Program-made: the position numbers and the translations under genes
Shown: one piece after another, positions 28,541 through 37,914 of the stretch
Numbering within the stretch: position 1 is the first letter of the stretch
How the letters are laid out: every line of letters begins with the position of its first letter
NCBI RefSeq assembly: GCF_001028625.1
Contig: NZ_CP011805.1
Coordinates: 930,001-994,000 of the forward strand
Direction of reading: 5' to 3'
DNA from: Pelagerythrobacter marensis
GTDB taxonomy: Bacteria; Pseudomonadota; Alphaproteobacteria; Sphingomonadales; Sphingomonadaceae
DNA: 64,000 nt
Notes under the pieces: model-generated
Seen by the model: the letters and a program-made list of their open reading frames with translations, nothing else
The model's database searches: none
What the model was told of the DNA's origin: nothing

Positions 28541-28574
28541 TCACTTTCCTACACCGCCATGCTTGTGAAAGTGA
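28541..28574. promoter_or_regulatory. Inverted repeat upstream of lpd
   Basis: TCACTTTC (28541-28548) and GAAAGTGA (28567-28574) form a perfect 8-bp inverted repeat with an 18-base spacer, ending 37 bases before the lpd start. It may be an operator or an mRNA hairpin; no regulator is identified. Confidence 0.4.
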
Positions 28575-28611
28575 CCGGACGCGCCAAGAAATTCGTGAGG
28601 CAATTCGACCA

Positions 28612-30024
28612 ATGGCTGACAAGAATTACGACGTTATCGTGCTCGGTTCCGGCCCCGGCGGCTATGTCGCGGCGATTCGCGCGGCGCAGCTTGGCCTCAA
28701 GACCGCGATCGTGGAGCGCGAGCTGCTGGGCGGGATCTGTCTCAACTGGGGCTGCATCCCGACCAAGGCCCTGCTGCGGTCGGCGGAAATCTTCCACTAC
28801 ATGCAGAATGCCGGCGACTACGGGCTGAAGGCGAAGGAGATCGAAGCCGACCTGGAAGCCGTGGTGAAGCGCAGCCGGGGCGTTGCGAAGCAGCTCAATC
28901 AGGGCGTCACGCACCTGATGAAGAAGAACAAGATCGCCGTGCACATGGGGGAAGGCACGCTGACCGGTCCCACCAGCCTGACCGTAAAGGGCGAAAAGGG
29001 CGAGGAGAAGCTGAGCGCGAAGCACGTCATCGTGGCGACTGGTGCACGGGCGCGCGACCTGCCTTTTGCCGAGGCCGATGGCAAGCGCATCTGGACTTAT
29101 CGCCACGCGATGACGCCGCCCGAAATGCCGAAGAAGCTGCTGGTTATCGGTAGCGGCGCGATCGGTATCGAGTTCGCAAGCTTTTACAATGATATGGGCG
29201 CCGATGTTACGGTCGTCGAAATGCTCGACCGCGTCGTTCCGGTCGAGGACAAGGACGTTTCCGCCTTCCTCGAAAAGTCGCTGACCAAGCAGGGCATGAC
29301 GATCATGACCGGCGCGGGCGTGGAAGACATCAAGGTGTCCGGCAGCGGCGTGAAGGCCAAGATCAAGGCGAAAGACGGCAAGGTCACCGAAACCGACTTC
29401 ACCCATTGCATCGTCGCCGTCGGCATCGTGCCCAATACCGAGAATATCGGGGTCGAGAAGCATGCCGAACTGGATCGCGGTTTCATTCAGATCGATCCTT
29501 ATGGCCGCACGAAGACCAAGGGGCTGTGGGCGATCGGCGATTGCACCCCAGGCCCGTGGCTGGCGCACAAGGCCAGTCACGAAGGCGTCGCCGCCGCCGA
29601 AGCGATCGCGCAGGAACTGGGCAACAAGGATATCCATCCGCATCCGCTGGATCGCAACAACATCCCCGGCTGCACGTATTGCCATCCGCAGATTGCCAGC
29701 GTCGGCATGACCGAGGCGAAGGCCAAAGAGGCCGGGCACAAGGTCAAGGTCGGCACATTCCCATTCATCGGCAACGGAAAGGCGATTGCGCTGGGCGAGG
29801 CCGATGGCTTCATCAAGACCGTGTTCGACGCCGGAACCGGGGAACTGCTGGGCGCACACATGATCGGCGCAGAAGTGACCGAGCTGATCCAGGGCTACAC
29901 CGTCGGCAAGACGCTGGAGACGACCGAGGCCGAACTGATGCAGACGGTCTTCCCCCATCCGACCCTGTCGGAAATGATGCACGAAAGCGTTCTGGGCGCT
30001 TATGGTCGGGCGCTGCATATCTAG
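28612..30024 (+). CDS. lpd: Dihydrolipoyl dehydrogenase (E3)
   Basis: A 470-residue flavoprotein that reoxidises lipoamide with NAD+. The FAD-binding motif GSGPGGYVAAIRAAQLG starts near residue 12, the redox disulfide is Cys43/Cys48 (GGICLNWGCIPTKALL), the NAD site is VIGSGAIGIEFASFY, and the catalytic His449/Glu454 pair is in HPTLSEMMHE. The start shown is the ATG at 28612, which gives MADKNYDVIVLGSG; no clear Shine-Dalgarno sequence precedes it. Confidence 0.96.
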   Translation: MADKNYDVIVLGSGPGGYVAAIRAAQLGLKTAIVERELLGGICLNWGCIPTKALLRSAEIFHYMQNAGDYGLKAKEIEADLEAVVKRSRGVAKQLNQGVTHLMKKNKIAVHMGEGTLTGPTSLTVKGEKGEEKLSAKHVIVATGARARDLPFAEADGKRIWTYRHAMTPPEMPKKLLVIGSGAIGIEFASFYNDMGADVTVVEMLDRVVPVEDKDVSAFLEKSLTKQGMTIMTGAGVEDIKVSGSGVKAKIKAKDGKVTETDFTHCIVAVGIVPNTENIGVEKHAELDRGFIQIDPYGRTKTKGLWAIGDCTPGPWLAHKASHEGVAAAEAIAQELGNKDIHPHPLDRNNIPGCTYCHPQIASVGMTEAKAKEAGHKVKVGTFPFIGNGKAIALGEADGFIKTVFDAGTGELLGAHMIGAEVTELIQGYTVGKTLETTEAELMQTVFPHPTLSEMMHESVLGAYGRALHI

Positions 30025-30161
30025 GTCTTCACAGGCCCCTATCCCGAGTCCCGGCGATGGCTGAGACTAGGGTGAAGGCGAAAGACCTCGTAAATGCGGT
30101 TTGAGATCCCGGCCTCGCTGGGACTCGCGGCGGCGGCAGCAACGGGCGAGAGTGAGACGAT

Positions 30162-32024
30162 ATGACCGGTTTTCTGATCCTCGCTTTCGTCATCATGGCC
30201 GCAGGCGTTATTGCAGTGCCCCTGGCCACCCGGTTCGGGCTGGGTTCGGTGCTGGGTTATCTCCTTGCCGGCATGGCGCTCGCGCCGGTGCTGTCGACGC
30301 TGCGCGTCGATGTCGAAGCCTTGCAGGTCTTCGCCGAATTCGGCGTCGTCATGATGCTGTTCATCGTCGGCCTCGAACTCGAACCCAGGAAGCTGTGGGA
30401 AATGCGCCGGCGGCTGCTCGGGCTGGGCGGGGGGCAGGTGATCGTCACCTCGCTGGTGCTGGCGGGCGCCATGTATCTCGTCGGCGAACAATGGCGCACG
30501 GCGCTTGCCATCGGCATGATCCTGGCGCTTTCGTCCACCGCGATCATCATTCAGACCCTGACTGAAAAGGGACTGTTGAAGAGCGAAGGGGGCGAAGCGA
30601 GCTTTTCCGTCCTGCTGTTCCAGGACGTGGCGGTTATCCCGATTCTTGCGATCCTGCCGTTCCTCGCGCTGCCCGAGCTGGCAACGGCTGCCAGCGCCGC
30701 CGTGTCGGAGGCAGGGCACGGGCATGGCGGAATCGATCTGACCGAAGGAATGCCCGTCTGGCTGTCGGGTCTGGTCACGCTGGCGGCGGTCGGCGCGGTC
30801 GTGTTTATCGGCACCTATCTGACACGGCCGGTCTTCCGGTTCATCGCCGCAGCGCAATTGCGCGAGTTGTTCACTGCCGCCGCGCTGGTGTTCGTGATCG
30901 GGATCGCCCTGCTGATGACCCTGGTGGGGCTGTCGCCGGCGCTGGGCACGTTCCTCGCCGGGGTGGTTCTGGCTAACAGCGAGTACCGGCACGAGCTGGA
31001 AAGCGACATCGAACCGTTCAAGGGCCTCTTGCTGGGCCTGTTCTTCATAACGGTCGGGGCCGGAATTGATTTTGCGCTGGCGATTGCGAACTGGGGCACG
31101 GTCCTGGTCGGCGCGGCGGTGGTGATCGCGGTCAAGATTGCCGTTCTCGCGATTATTGCGCGCATCGCGGGCATTCGGCGGCAGGCCGCCTGGCTGTTCT
31201 CGCTCAGCCTGGCACAGGCGGGCGAGTTCGCGTTCGTCCTGATCGCCTTTGCCGTGGCCAACTTCGTGCTCGACCGCGAAACGGCCGACATGCTGCTGTT
31301 GATCGTGGCGCTCACGATGCTGGTGACGCCTTTGCTGTTTATCGCATACGACAAGCTGATCGCGGCGGCCTATTGCCGGGGCGAGGGGCGCGATGCGGAT
31401 ACGATCGACGAGGACAACCAGATCATCATCGCCGGCCGCGGCCGGGTCGGCGGCATCGTCGACCGTATGCTCGATGCCGCCGGCTATCGCGCCACTGTGA
31501 TCGATTACGATTCCACCCATCTCGAACATCTCAAGAAGTTCGGGGTGAAAAGCTATTTCGGCGATGCCACGCGGCCCGATCTGCTCGCGTCCGCCGGGAT
31601 AGCGCGGGCGAGCCTGCTGATCGTCGCCCTCGACGAGCGGGAGCAGATCGACAAGCTGGTGCGCTATACCATCAAGAACTTCCCGCATGTCCATGTCGTC
31701 GCACGCGCGATCGACCGCGATCACGTCTATCAACTCTGGGCGATCGGATGCCGCGATGTCGTTCGCGAGACATACGACGCTGCCCTGCGCATCGGCCGCT
31801 CCGCTTACGAGGCGCTGGGCGCCGACAGGCAGGCAGCCAATGCCATGCGCGACGCGTTCGAGGATATGGATCGCACGTCCATGCGCGAGGTTGCAGAGCT
31901 GTACCGCGAAGACGTGCCGGCCTGGGACAACGAACCGTTGCTGGCAAAAGTCAGGGAACTGCGCGCCGAATGGGACCCCAAGCTGCGCGAGATGATGGAT
32001 GACATTATCGCTATGGGCCATTGA
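30162..32024 (+). CDS. CPA2-family cation:proton antiporter (Kef type)
   Basis: A 620-residue protein. The N-terminal 375 residues contain about 12 membrane helices with family blocks FGLGSVLGYLLAGMALAP, VMMLFIVGLELEPRKLW and LALSSTAIIIQTL. The cytoplasmic half starts with a Rossmann-type TrkA-N domain (IIIAGRGRVGGIVDRMLDAAG, VIDYD, YFGDATRPDLL) that binds NAD(H). Kef proteins expel K+ in exchange for H+ under electrophile or pH stress. No KefF/KefG ancillary gene is seen. A small gene follows after 119 bases. Confidence 0.93.
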   Translation: MTGFLILAFVIMAAGVIAVPLATRFGLGSVLGYLLAGMALAPVLSTLRVDVEALQVFAEFGVVMMLFIVGLELEPRKLWEMRRRLLGLGGGQVIVTSLVLAGAMYLVGEQWRTALAIGMILALSSTAIIIQTLTEKGLLKSEGGEASFSVLLFQDVAVIPILAILPFLALPELATAASAAVSEAGHGHGGIDLTEGMPVWLSGLVTLAAVGAVVFIGTYLTRPVFRFIAAAQLRELFTAAALVFVIGIALLMTLVGLSPALGTFLAGVVLANSEYRHELESDIEPFKGLLLGLFFITVGAGIDFALAIANWGTVLVGAAVVIAVKIAVLAIIARIAGIRRQAAWLFSLSLAQAGEFAFVLIAFAVANFVLDRETADMLLLIVALTMLVTPLLFIAYDKLIAAAYCRGEGRDADTIDEDNQIIIAGRGRVGGIVDRMLDAAGYRATVIDYDSTHLEHLKKFGVKSYFGDATRPDLLASAGIARASLLIVALDEREQIDKLVRYTIKNFPHVHVVARAIDRDHVYQLWAIGCRDVVRETYDAALRIGRSAYEALGADRQAANAMRDAFEDMDRTSMREVAELYREDVPAWDNEPLLAKVRELRAEWDPKLREMMDDIIAMGH

Positions 32025-32120
32025 TCCCCGCAGACTGGACGCCCGCCCACACCTGCGCCTCACCGGAAATTACGGGCAATCGGGCGCATCGGACAGACCG
32101 TTTCAACGCGGCGGACGTTT

Positions 32121-32138
32121 CTCTCCCGAAAAGGAGAG
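32121..32138 (+). promoter_or_regulatory. Shine-Dalgarno-sequestering hairpin
   Basis: CTCTCC (32121-32126) and GGAGAG (32133-32138) pair perfectly across the 6-base loop CGAAAA. The 3' arm is the Shine-Dalgarno sequence of the small gene that begins at 32144, so the hairpin would hide the ribosome-binding site until opened. RNA-thermometer-like or other translational control is an inference. Confidence 0.45.
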
Positions 32139-32143
32139 GCGCG

Positions 32144-32302
32144 ATGGAGTACGAAATCGGCGACGACCCCCAGGGCGAACGCGACCACAGCGACGCCGAT
32201 CGCACCGGCGGGCTGCGGGAAGACTGTCTGTTGCAGCATCGTAAGGCCACGAGAAGGCGCTATTCAGGAGCCCGGCGCCCGGTGGACAGGCAGGCTTTCT
32301 GA
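32144..32302 (+). CDS. Small charged hypothetical protein (52 aa)
   Basis: A 52-residue open frame with a strong Shine-Dalgarno sequence, GGAGAGG, five bases before its ATG. The N-terminal half is acidic (MEYEIGDDPQGERDHSDADR) and the C-terminal half strongly basic (HRKATRRRYSGARRPVDRQAF). No family is recognised. The ribosome-binding site is in a perfect hairpin. It lies between the Kef antiporter and the FecI-like sigma factor and belongs clearly to neither. Confidence 0.5.
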   Translation: MEYEIGDDPQGERDHSDADRTGGLREDCLLQHRKATRRRYSGARRPVDRQAF

Positions 32303-32476
32303 GAGTCAGCCGGGCGAGTGCACGAGGTGAAACGGCCGGCCGAACCTTGCCTTGCAATCGCCTTTGCCGTTATCAGCGCCATGCAATTTGTCGATTGCGG
32401 TCGGATGTGACGTTCTCAGGCCTTCCGAATTGTCGACATAGGCCACGGGAGTAGGGCCGAAGATGGGGGACTGGCC
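32303..32476. other. Intergenic region before the ECF sigma factor
   Basis: This 174-base stretch holds no credible gene. It is less GC-rich than the flanking core genes and marks the change from house-keeping to accessory content. The sigma factor's likely Shine-Dalgarno run of Gs (32465-32469) is at its right end. No clear promoter or iron-box could be assigned by eye. Confidence 0.5.
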
Positions 32477-33016
32477 TTGAATTCCGGATCGGGCGCGAAA
32501 GGCGAGCTACCGCAAGACGACGATGAGTTGTTTCGCAGTTATCGCCTTCCCTTGCGCGCCTTCTTCGCGCGCCGACTTCGATCGCTAGAAGAAGTCGATG
32601 ACCATGTGCAGGAGGTTTTCTGTCGGCTATACGCGCTCGATAATTCGAAGCGACCCGAAAATCCTCAGGCGTATGTTTTTCAGGTCGCCGCCAACCTGTT
32701 GCGCGATCGCGCGCGGCGGAGTGCAACGCGCGATGCCTTCACCCGCCAACACGCGTTAGAAAATGCCAATAAGTTTGAGGAACTTTCGCCTGAACGCGTC
32801 TTACAGGGGAAGCAGGCGGTCAAAGCATTGCGCGCCGCGCTGGGGGAATTGCCACCGCGCACGCGCGCAATTTTCCTCCTGCATCGATTTGAAGGGTACA
32901 AGTATCGCGAGATTGCCAGGCGTCTCGGCATTTCGACCAGTTCGGTGGAAAAGCATATGATGTCTGCAATCAAGCACGTGTTCGCGCGTATGGGAAAGTC
33001 CGATGACCAGAACTGA
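32477..33016 (+). CDS. ECF sigma factor, FecI/PupI-like
   Basis: A 179-residue sigma factor. Region 2 (DDELFRSYRLPLRAFFARRL, DDHVQEVFCRLY, PQAYVFQVAANLLRDRARR) and region 4 (LGELPPRTRAIFLLHRFEGYKYREIARRLGISTSSVEKHM) are complete, with the short linker typical of ECF factors. The pattern matches the iron-starvation (FecI) group that works with FecR and a TonB-dependent transducer, both of which follow. Translation starts at TTG 32477, with a G-rich Shine-Dalgarno sequence about 8 bases upstream; a nearby ATG at 32463 is out of frame. Its 3' end overlaps the FecR gene by 14 bases. Confidence 0.93.
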   Translation: MNSGSGAKGELPQDDDELFRSYRLPLRAFFARRLRSLEEVDDHVQEVFCRLYALDNSKRPENPQAYVFQVAANLLRDRARRSATRDAFTRQHALENANKFEELSPERVLQGKQAVKALRAALGELPPRTRAIFLLHRFEGYKYREIARRLGISTSSVEKHMMSAIKHVFARMGKSDDQN

Positions 33017-34127
33017 CCCAACAGCCGCCGCGGGAACAGCTGCGGCAGAAGATCGCGCAGCCGAGTGGCTGGCGCGGCTGCAGGCGGAAGACTGCTCAAG
33101 CGAGGATTGGCGGCGGTTCTGCGACTGGCGCGACGCCGATAGCGGCAATGAAGCCGTCTTCGCGCGCTATGCCCAGGAATGGTCAGCGTTGAGCGAACTC
33201 GGCGAGGATTCAGAGATCGTGAAGATGCGTCTCGAAGCCCTGGCGCTGGAGCGTGATACGGCGAGCCGGCCGTGGCTGATGTCGGCAGCCGCCGGCATCG
33301 TCCTGTTCCTCGCAGTAGGATTGGCGGCACTGTCATTCTGGCCTGAATGGAATGCTGAGCCCGGCGAACCCCAGATTGCCGTCGCCGACCAGACCGGCGT
33401 CGATATCGCTAACGGACAATCGGTTCAGCGCGAGTTGGGGCCCGATAGATTTGTTCAAAGCTATCGCAGCGCAATCGGACAACGTTCGAAAATTGACCTG
33501 CCCGATGGTTCTACAATCGAACTGAATACCGATACCGTCGTGGAAGTTGCATATACGCCGCAGCGACGCGAATTTCGGCTGCTTCGCGGCGAGGCGCTGT
33601 TCGATGTCGAGCGCGATCCGAGCCGGCCGTTCGTCGTCAACGCCGACGATGATCGCGTGATCGCTTTGGGGACAGTGTTTTCGGTACTCAAACGCTCAGG
33701 CGAAGTGGTGGTTTCGCTGATCGAAGGTGAGATCCAGGTCGATCGCATGGCGGATGCAGACAGAAACGCAGGCCGACCCGTCCGTTCCGCGAGGCTCGAA
33801 GCCGGCCAGCAACTCGTATCCACCAACGATCGGGAAGGTTTCCAGGTTTCCGCGCTCGACAGGGACAGGGCGCTTGGTTGGCGGACGGGGCGGCTGGTGT
33901 TCGATGGTGATCGTCTGGGCGACGTAGTAGAAGATCTCAATCGATACACCGTGCGCAAGCTTTCCATAGGCGACCCGGCGCTGGCGGATATGCGCGTCAG
34001 CGGAACCTTTCGCACGGGTTCGGCCGAAGTCTTTGCCAAGGCTTTGGTCGTCGTTCTTCCCGTCACGACCTCGGTCGATCCCGCGAACGGTTCTATTGTT
34101 CTGCAGGCTGCACCGGGAAACCCGTGA
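33003..34127 (+). CDS. FecR-family anti-sigma factor
   Basis: A 374-residue inner-membrane regulator. The cytoplasmic N-terminal domain (AAEWLARLQAEDCSSEDWRRF, DADSGNEAVFARYAQEW) binds the sigma factor. One membrane helix spans about residues 87-108, and the periplasmic FecR domain follows (IDLPDGSTIELNTDTVVEV, REFRLLRGEALFDVERDPSRPFVV), then a C-terminal STN-interacting region (GRLVFDGDRLGDVVEDLNRYT). It relays the signal from the transducer receptor encoded next. The start codon lies inside the sigma factor gene, so synthesis of the two is coupled. Confidence 0.94.
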   Translation: MTRTDPTAAAGTAAAEDRAAEWLARLQAEDCSSEDWRRFCDWRDADSGNEAVFARYAQEWSALSELGEDSEIVKMRLEALALERDTASRPWLMSAAAGIVLFLAVGLAALSFWPEWNAEPGEPQIAVADQTGVDIANGQSVQRELGPDRFVQSYRSAIGQRSKIDLPDGSTIELNTDTVVEVAYTPQRREFRLLRGEALFDVERDPSRPFVVNADDDRVIALGTVFSVLKRSGEVVVSLIEGEIQVDRMADADRNAGRPVRSARLEAGQQLVSTNDREGFQVSALDRDRALGWRTGRLVFDGDRLGDVVEDLNRYTVRKLSIGDPALADMRVSGTFRTGSAEVFAKALVVVLPVTTSVDPANGSIVLQAAPGNP

Positions 34128-34282
34128 GGATGATGGGGGCGGGACTACGGATCGCGCAATTTTCTACGTGTAGCATTGCTTTGTGACATTTTTTTGAGGT
34201 AAGTTTGGTGCCGCGCGTCTTAACCTTTCGCCGGCTTCAGCGGCCGGCAATCTGGTGAAGATTGCGGGGGTTTGATAGAATA

Positions 34283-37200
34283 ATGCAACAGGGGATCATT
34301 CAGGGCATTCTGCTCGGCAGTGCGGCAGGTCTTGCGATAGCGATCGCGTCACCGGCGGCGGCGCAGCAGACATCACAGCCCGCGGAAGCTTCAGCCAGGG
34401 CATTGGTAAATGTCGATGTTGAGGCGCAGGAGCTGGATACGGCACTGAAGCTGTTCGCGCGACAGTCCGGTGCAGATATTCTTTATGCCCCAGATCTCGT
34501 TCGGGGGCGGAAAACGGATGGGGTCAGCGGCAGCTATCGGGTCGCGCACGCTTTGACGCGACTGCTGCGGGGCACTGGCCTGGTGTATCGCGAAGTTTCG
34601 CACAATGTCTTTGCATTGCGCGTACCTGCCGCAGCCAACGCTGAGCAGTCAGTAGATGGTGCAGCGGCGGCTCTCAGCGGCCGTGTCGTCAATGCATCGT
34701 CGGGAGCGGGGCTGCCCGGCGCACGGCTGAAAGTGGCGGGAACCCCGCTGGAGACGATAACCGACCAGGACGGGCGATTTCATTTCCCTTCCGTCCCTGC
34801 GGGCGAGCCTGAAATCTGGGTAGAATACCTCGGTCAGCCTCCGCAAACGGTGGTTGCACCCAGCGATTCTCAGGAACGCCGGGATTTTGCGATCACGGTG
34901 GGGCAGACGGCCGACCAGATCGTGGTGCGCGGTTTTCGGGGTAGTCTGGCGCGGGCACTGAACCAGCAGCTGAATGCCGCCAACAACACCACGGTCGTGT
35001 CTTCCGACCTTCTTGGCAGCTTCCCGGCGGAAACCGTATCGGAGGCATTGCGCAGAGTGCCGGGTGTCGCGTTCGGTCGCGGCGACGATACCGGGGAGGG
35101 CTCGCGCATCACGGTTCGTGGGTTCAGTTCGGAAGCGATCAATATTCAGCTTAACGGCCTGGAGCTTCAGGGAACCGGATTCGAACGGACAATCGACCTC
35201 AGCGGATTCCTCGCCGACAATATTTCGCAGATCACGATTCACAAATCGCTGCTCCCGAGTCACGAGGCCAACGGCTCTGGCGGGCTGGTCGAGATCGAAA
35301 CCAAGTCGGGTCTCGATTACGGCGATTTCCAGTTCTCGCTTGGCCTGGAGGGTGAACTCGGGTTCGATCGCGATTTTGGCGAAGAATACCAGGTCAATGC
35401 CGTGCTCGCCAAAAAGCTGACGCCCAGCTTCGGCGTTGCAGCAACAGTGCAGTATCGCAAGACCGATCGGCTCAACTACGATGCCGGCATAAGCGATTAT
35501 CTGCCCCCGGTCTTGCCGGACGGTTACAATTACATCTTCTACGTACCTGCGAGTATGCAGTTCCCCTTCGACGATGCGATGTCGGGACGGCTGATCAATG
35601 GTGCCAACTATTCCCGGCGGACCCGTGAAGAAGAGAACTTCACCGCGTCTTTCAATGCGGCCTGGGAAATCAGCGACACCACGACGCTGAGGTTCGATGC
35701 GCAGCGGATACAGGTTGACCAGCTTACGAACACGGCGCGGACGACGGCGTCGTTCCTGACATCCGCGATCGATATGCCCATTCCCGAACTGGATGGCGAA
35801 GTGCGCAGGCGCCAGGTTCTCGCGTCGCTGCGACCCAATCTGGCGCTGAACGTCAAGGATATTCGCACCACGCAGAATACCCTGAGCTTGCGGGGCACGA
35901 CCCAGCTTGATCGTTGGGATTTCAAGTACAAGGCCGGATACAGCTTCGCACGATCGAAGTCGAACAACGCCAATCTCAGTGCGCTGGGCAACACCCAGAC
36001 CTCTCTCGGAGCTATAATCGACCCCGATACGGGCGTAGTTCATCCGGATGGGGACGGCGCGTCGCGGTTTGTCGACGGGGCGTTCGTGTTGGCACCGAAT
36101 GGACTGCCCATTCCGTCGTTGACCGCGTTCGGGTTCGATCTGCTCAACGCGACGAGCGAGTATAATCTGACATCCGCAAACCGGACGATCACCAACAGCC
36201 CCACCGAATCTTATATTCTGGAAGGCAGTGCCCGCTACCTGTCGCAGTCGGGCTTGCTCGATTATGTCGAGTTCGGCGCGAAGTACGACAGAAGCTCGCG
36301 CAAGAGCGCGGATGATCTGTTTGCAAGTACGTCTGTTGGCAGCCTTGCATCTATCGAGAGCTATTTGCGGGTTTTCGGAAAAGAGACCGGATTGGATTAT
36401 TTCGGCGAGGGCCTGGCGAGCAGCCTCGCATTGGGTGATATCGGTGCCGGGGGACTGACCCTGCCGTTCCTGCTGGAGAGTTCGGTTGATCGGATATTCG
36501 AAATTCTCCCCAGCCTCACTCAAGATGACCCCTCGACCCCGTTCGACGAACAGCGCTTCAACTACACTGATACGCGCGGGCTAGATCCTATCAACGATCC
36601 GGGGGCGCTTACTCCCGCCCGGACGAAGGAGGAGCGCCTCGCCGCTTATATAGAAGGGAAAGTTGAGTTCGGACGGTTCGACCTTGTCGGTGGCGTGCGC
36701 ATGGAACGCACCACACGCTCTGGGACGACGCTGAGTACCCCGTCGGTACGCACGGCTGACAACGTAGTAGAGCCGAGAGAGACGTTCGTAGGCGCTGGGC
36801 TGGTGGAATTCAGCGAACTCGCCGGAACGCAGACCACGTGGACGCCGAGCGCGCTGCTTAATTACCGACCGGTTGACAATGTGGTTGCCAGGCTCAGCTA
36901 CAACAGAACGACCGTGAACCCCAGCCTGCGACTGATAAGGCGGCCACGCGCGATTCATATCGATCTGCGGCCCACGCAGAATCGCGTAATTCTGCGCGAA
37001 GCTAATCCGGACCTGAAGCCGACCACTACCGACAATTACGAGTTCGATGTCGCCTATTATTTCCGCGACACGCCGGGCCTCGTCAGAGCCGGGGTTTTCT
37101 ACAAAACCACATCCAACAACTTCACGAACGTCTTCTTCAACGATGCAGACGATGGCAGCGTGCGGCAGGAAGTGCTGGATTATTTCGGCGATCTGGCCAC

Positions 37201-37813
37201 GGCGCGGCCGGAACTGGTGGCGTTCGACGATGGCACGCAGTTCCTCCGCAACCGGCCGGAGAACGGCGAGGGTGGAAAGATCTACGGGTTTGAACTGGAA
37301 CTGATAAGGCAGCTCGACTTCCTGCCGGGCTTCCTCGGAGATTTTGGCGTCCTGGGCAATCTGACTTACACCAAAGGCGATTTTCCGACCCTGGTTCTGG
37401 GCCGGAATGATGCCGGCGATCCGGAAACATTCTCTATCGACCGCGCGCTCGCCGATCAGGCGGCCTGGGTTTACAACGCCTCGCTCAATTATCAGCGCGG
37501 GGGGTTCGAAGGACGCCTGATCTACACGTATCAGGACGCTTCGGTGAAGACGTTTGAAGTGCATGGTCTCGACACGATCGAGCCTGATTATGCGACGCTC
37601 GATCTCAGGCTCAGCTACGATCTTCCGATCTCATTCGGTGATCTTACGGTCTATCTGCAAGGCGATGATTTGCTGCGGGATTCCGATGAACCCAGCCTGC
37701 GCTCTGCAGTAAGCTCGCAGTTCAATGACGGCCCTGCCGACTTTTTCTATCCCGGAAACTTCCAGTTCACCGGCGGCAGAACCGTCACGGCAGGCATACG
37801 GGCGCGCTTCTAA
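34283..37813 (+). CDS. TonB-dependent transducer with STN and carboxypeptidase-regulatory-like domains
   Basis: A 1,176-residue outer-membrane receptor. After a signal peptide (ending ASPAAAQ) come an STN domain (VDVEAQELDTALKLFARQSGADILYAPDL, about residues 38-110) for signalling to FecR, a carboxypeptidase-D-regulatory-like beta domain (LSGRVVNASSGAGLPGARLKV, about 125-208), a plug (NNTTVVSSDLLGSFPAETVSEALRRVPGV) and a 22-strand barrel ending in RARF. The plug and barrel resemble the TonB-Xanth-Caul group. The ligand is unknown. The ATG at 34283 is preferred; an in-frame TTG at 34262 is an alternative. A GCCGGC-loop-GCCGGC hairpin (34230-34248) lies in the leader. Downstream is an M16 protease. 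Confidence 0.92.
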   Translation: MQQGIIQGILLGSAAGLAIAIASPAAAQQTSQPAEASARALVNVDVEAQELDTALKLFARQSGADILYAPDLVRGRKTDGVSGSYRVAHALTRLLRGTGLVYREVSHNVFALRVPAAANAEQSVDGAAAALSGRVVNASSGAGLPGARLKVAGTPLETITDQDGRFHFPSVPAGEPEIWVEYLGQPPQTVVAPSDSQERRDFAITVGQTADQIVVRGFRGSLARALNQQLNAANNTTVVSSDLLGSFPAETVSEALRRVPGVAFGRGDDTGEGSRITVRGFSSEAINIQLNGLELQGTGFERTIDLSGFLADNISQITIHKSLLPSHEANGSGGLVEIETKSGLDYGDFQFSLGLEGELGFDRDFGEEYQVNAVLAKKLTPSFGVAATVQYRKTDRLNYDAGISDYLPPVLPDGYNYIFYVPASMQFPFDDAMSGRLINGANYSRRTREEENFTASFNAAWEISDTTTLRFDAQRIQVDQLTNTARTTASFLTSAIDMPIPELDGEVRRRQVLASLRPNLALNVKDIRTTQNTLSLRGTTQLDRWDFKYKAGYSFARSKSNNANLSALGNTQTSLGAIIDPDTGVVHPDGDGASRFVDGAFVLAPNGLPIPSLTAFGFDLLNATSEYNLTSANRTITNSPTESYILEGSARYLSQSGLLDYVEFGAKYDRSSRKSADDLFASTSVGSLASIESYLRVFGKETGLDYFGEGLASSLALGDIGAGGLTLPFLLESSVDRIFEILPSLTQDDPSTPFDEQRFNYTDTRGLDPINDPGALTPARTKEERLAAYIEGKVEFGRFDLVGGVRMERTTRSGTTLSTPSVRTADNVVEPRETFVGAGLVEFSELAGTQTTWTPSALLNYRPVDNVVARLSYNRTTVNPSLRLIRRPRAIHIDLRPTQNRVILREANPDLKPTTTDNYEFDVAYYFRDTPGLVRAGVFYKTTSNNFTNVFFNDADDGSVRQEVLDYFGDLATARPELVAFDDGTQFLRNRPENGEGGKIYGFELELIRQLDFLPGFLGDFGVLGNLTYTKGDFPTLVLGRNDAGDPETFSIDRALADQAAWVYNASLNYQRGGFEGRLIYTYQDASVKTFEVHGLDTIEPDYATLDLRLSYDLPISFGDLTVYLQGDDLLRDSDEPSLRSAVSSQFNDGPADFFYPGNFQFTGGRTVTAGIRARF

Positions 37814-37834
37814 GCGTCTGGCGCGCTGCTCAAT

Positions 37835-37873
37835 CCTGACCGCGGCCTCTGCCCAGGCTCTGCCGCGGTCAGG
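37835..37873. terminator. Hairpin between receptor and M16 protease genes
   Basis: A perfect 11-bp inverted repeat, CCTGACCGCGG (37835-37845) and CCGCGGTCAGG (37863-37873), with a 17-base loop, 22 bases after the receptor stop. No T-tract follows, so it could be a partial terminator or an mRNA-stabilising stem that sets the receptor-to-protease ratio. Confidence 0.55.
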
Positions 37874-37914
37874 CAGGCTGCGCGGGTGTGCAACACTATT
37901 GAGGAAAACGATCC

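Noticed and set aside
30057..30104. A 15-codon open frame between lpd and the Kef antiporter
   Set aside because: There is no convincing Shine-Dalgarno sequence or recognisable similarity; too short to support.
34182..34219. Candidate ECF promoter upstream of the receptor (TGTGACA with a downstream CGTC)
   Set aside because: The distance between the two elements is 27 bases, too long for the 16-17 expected of ECF promoters; left unassigned.
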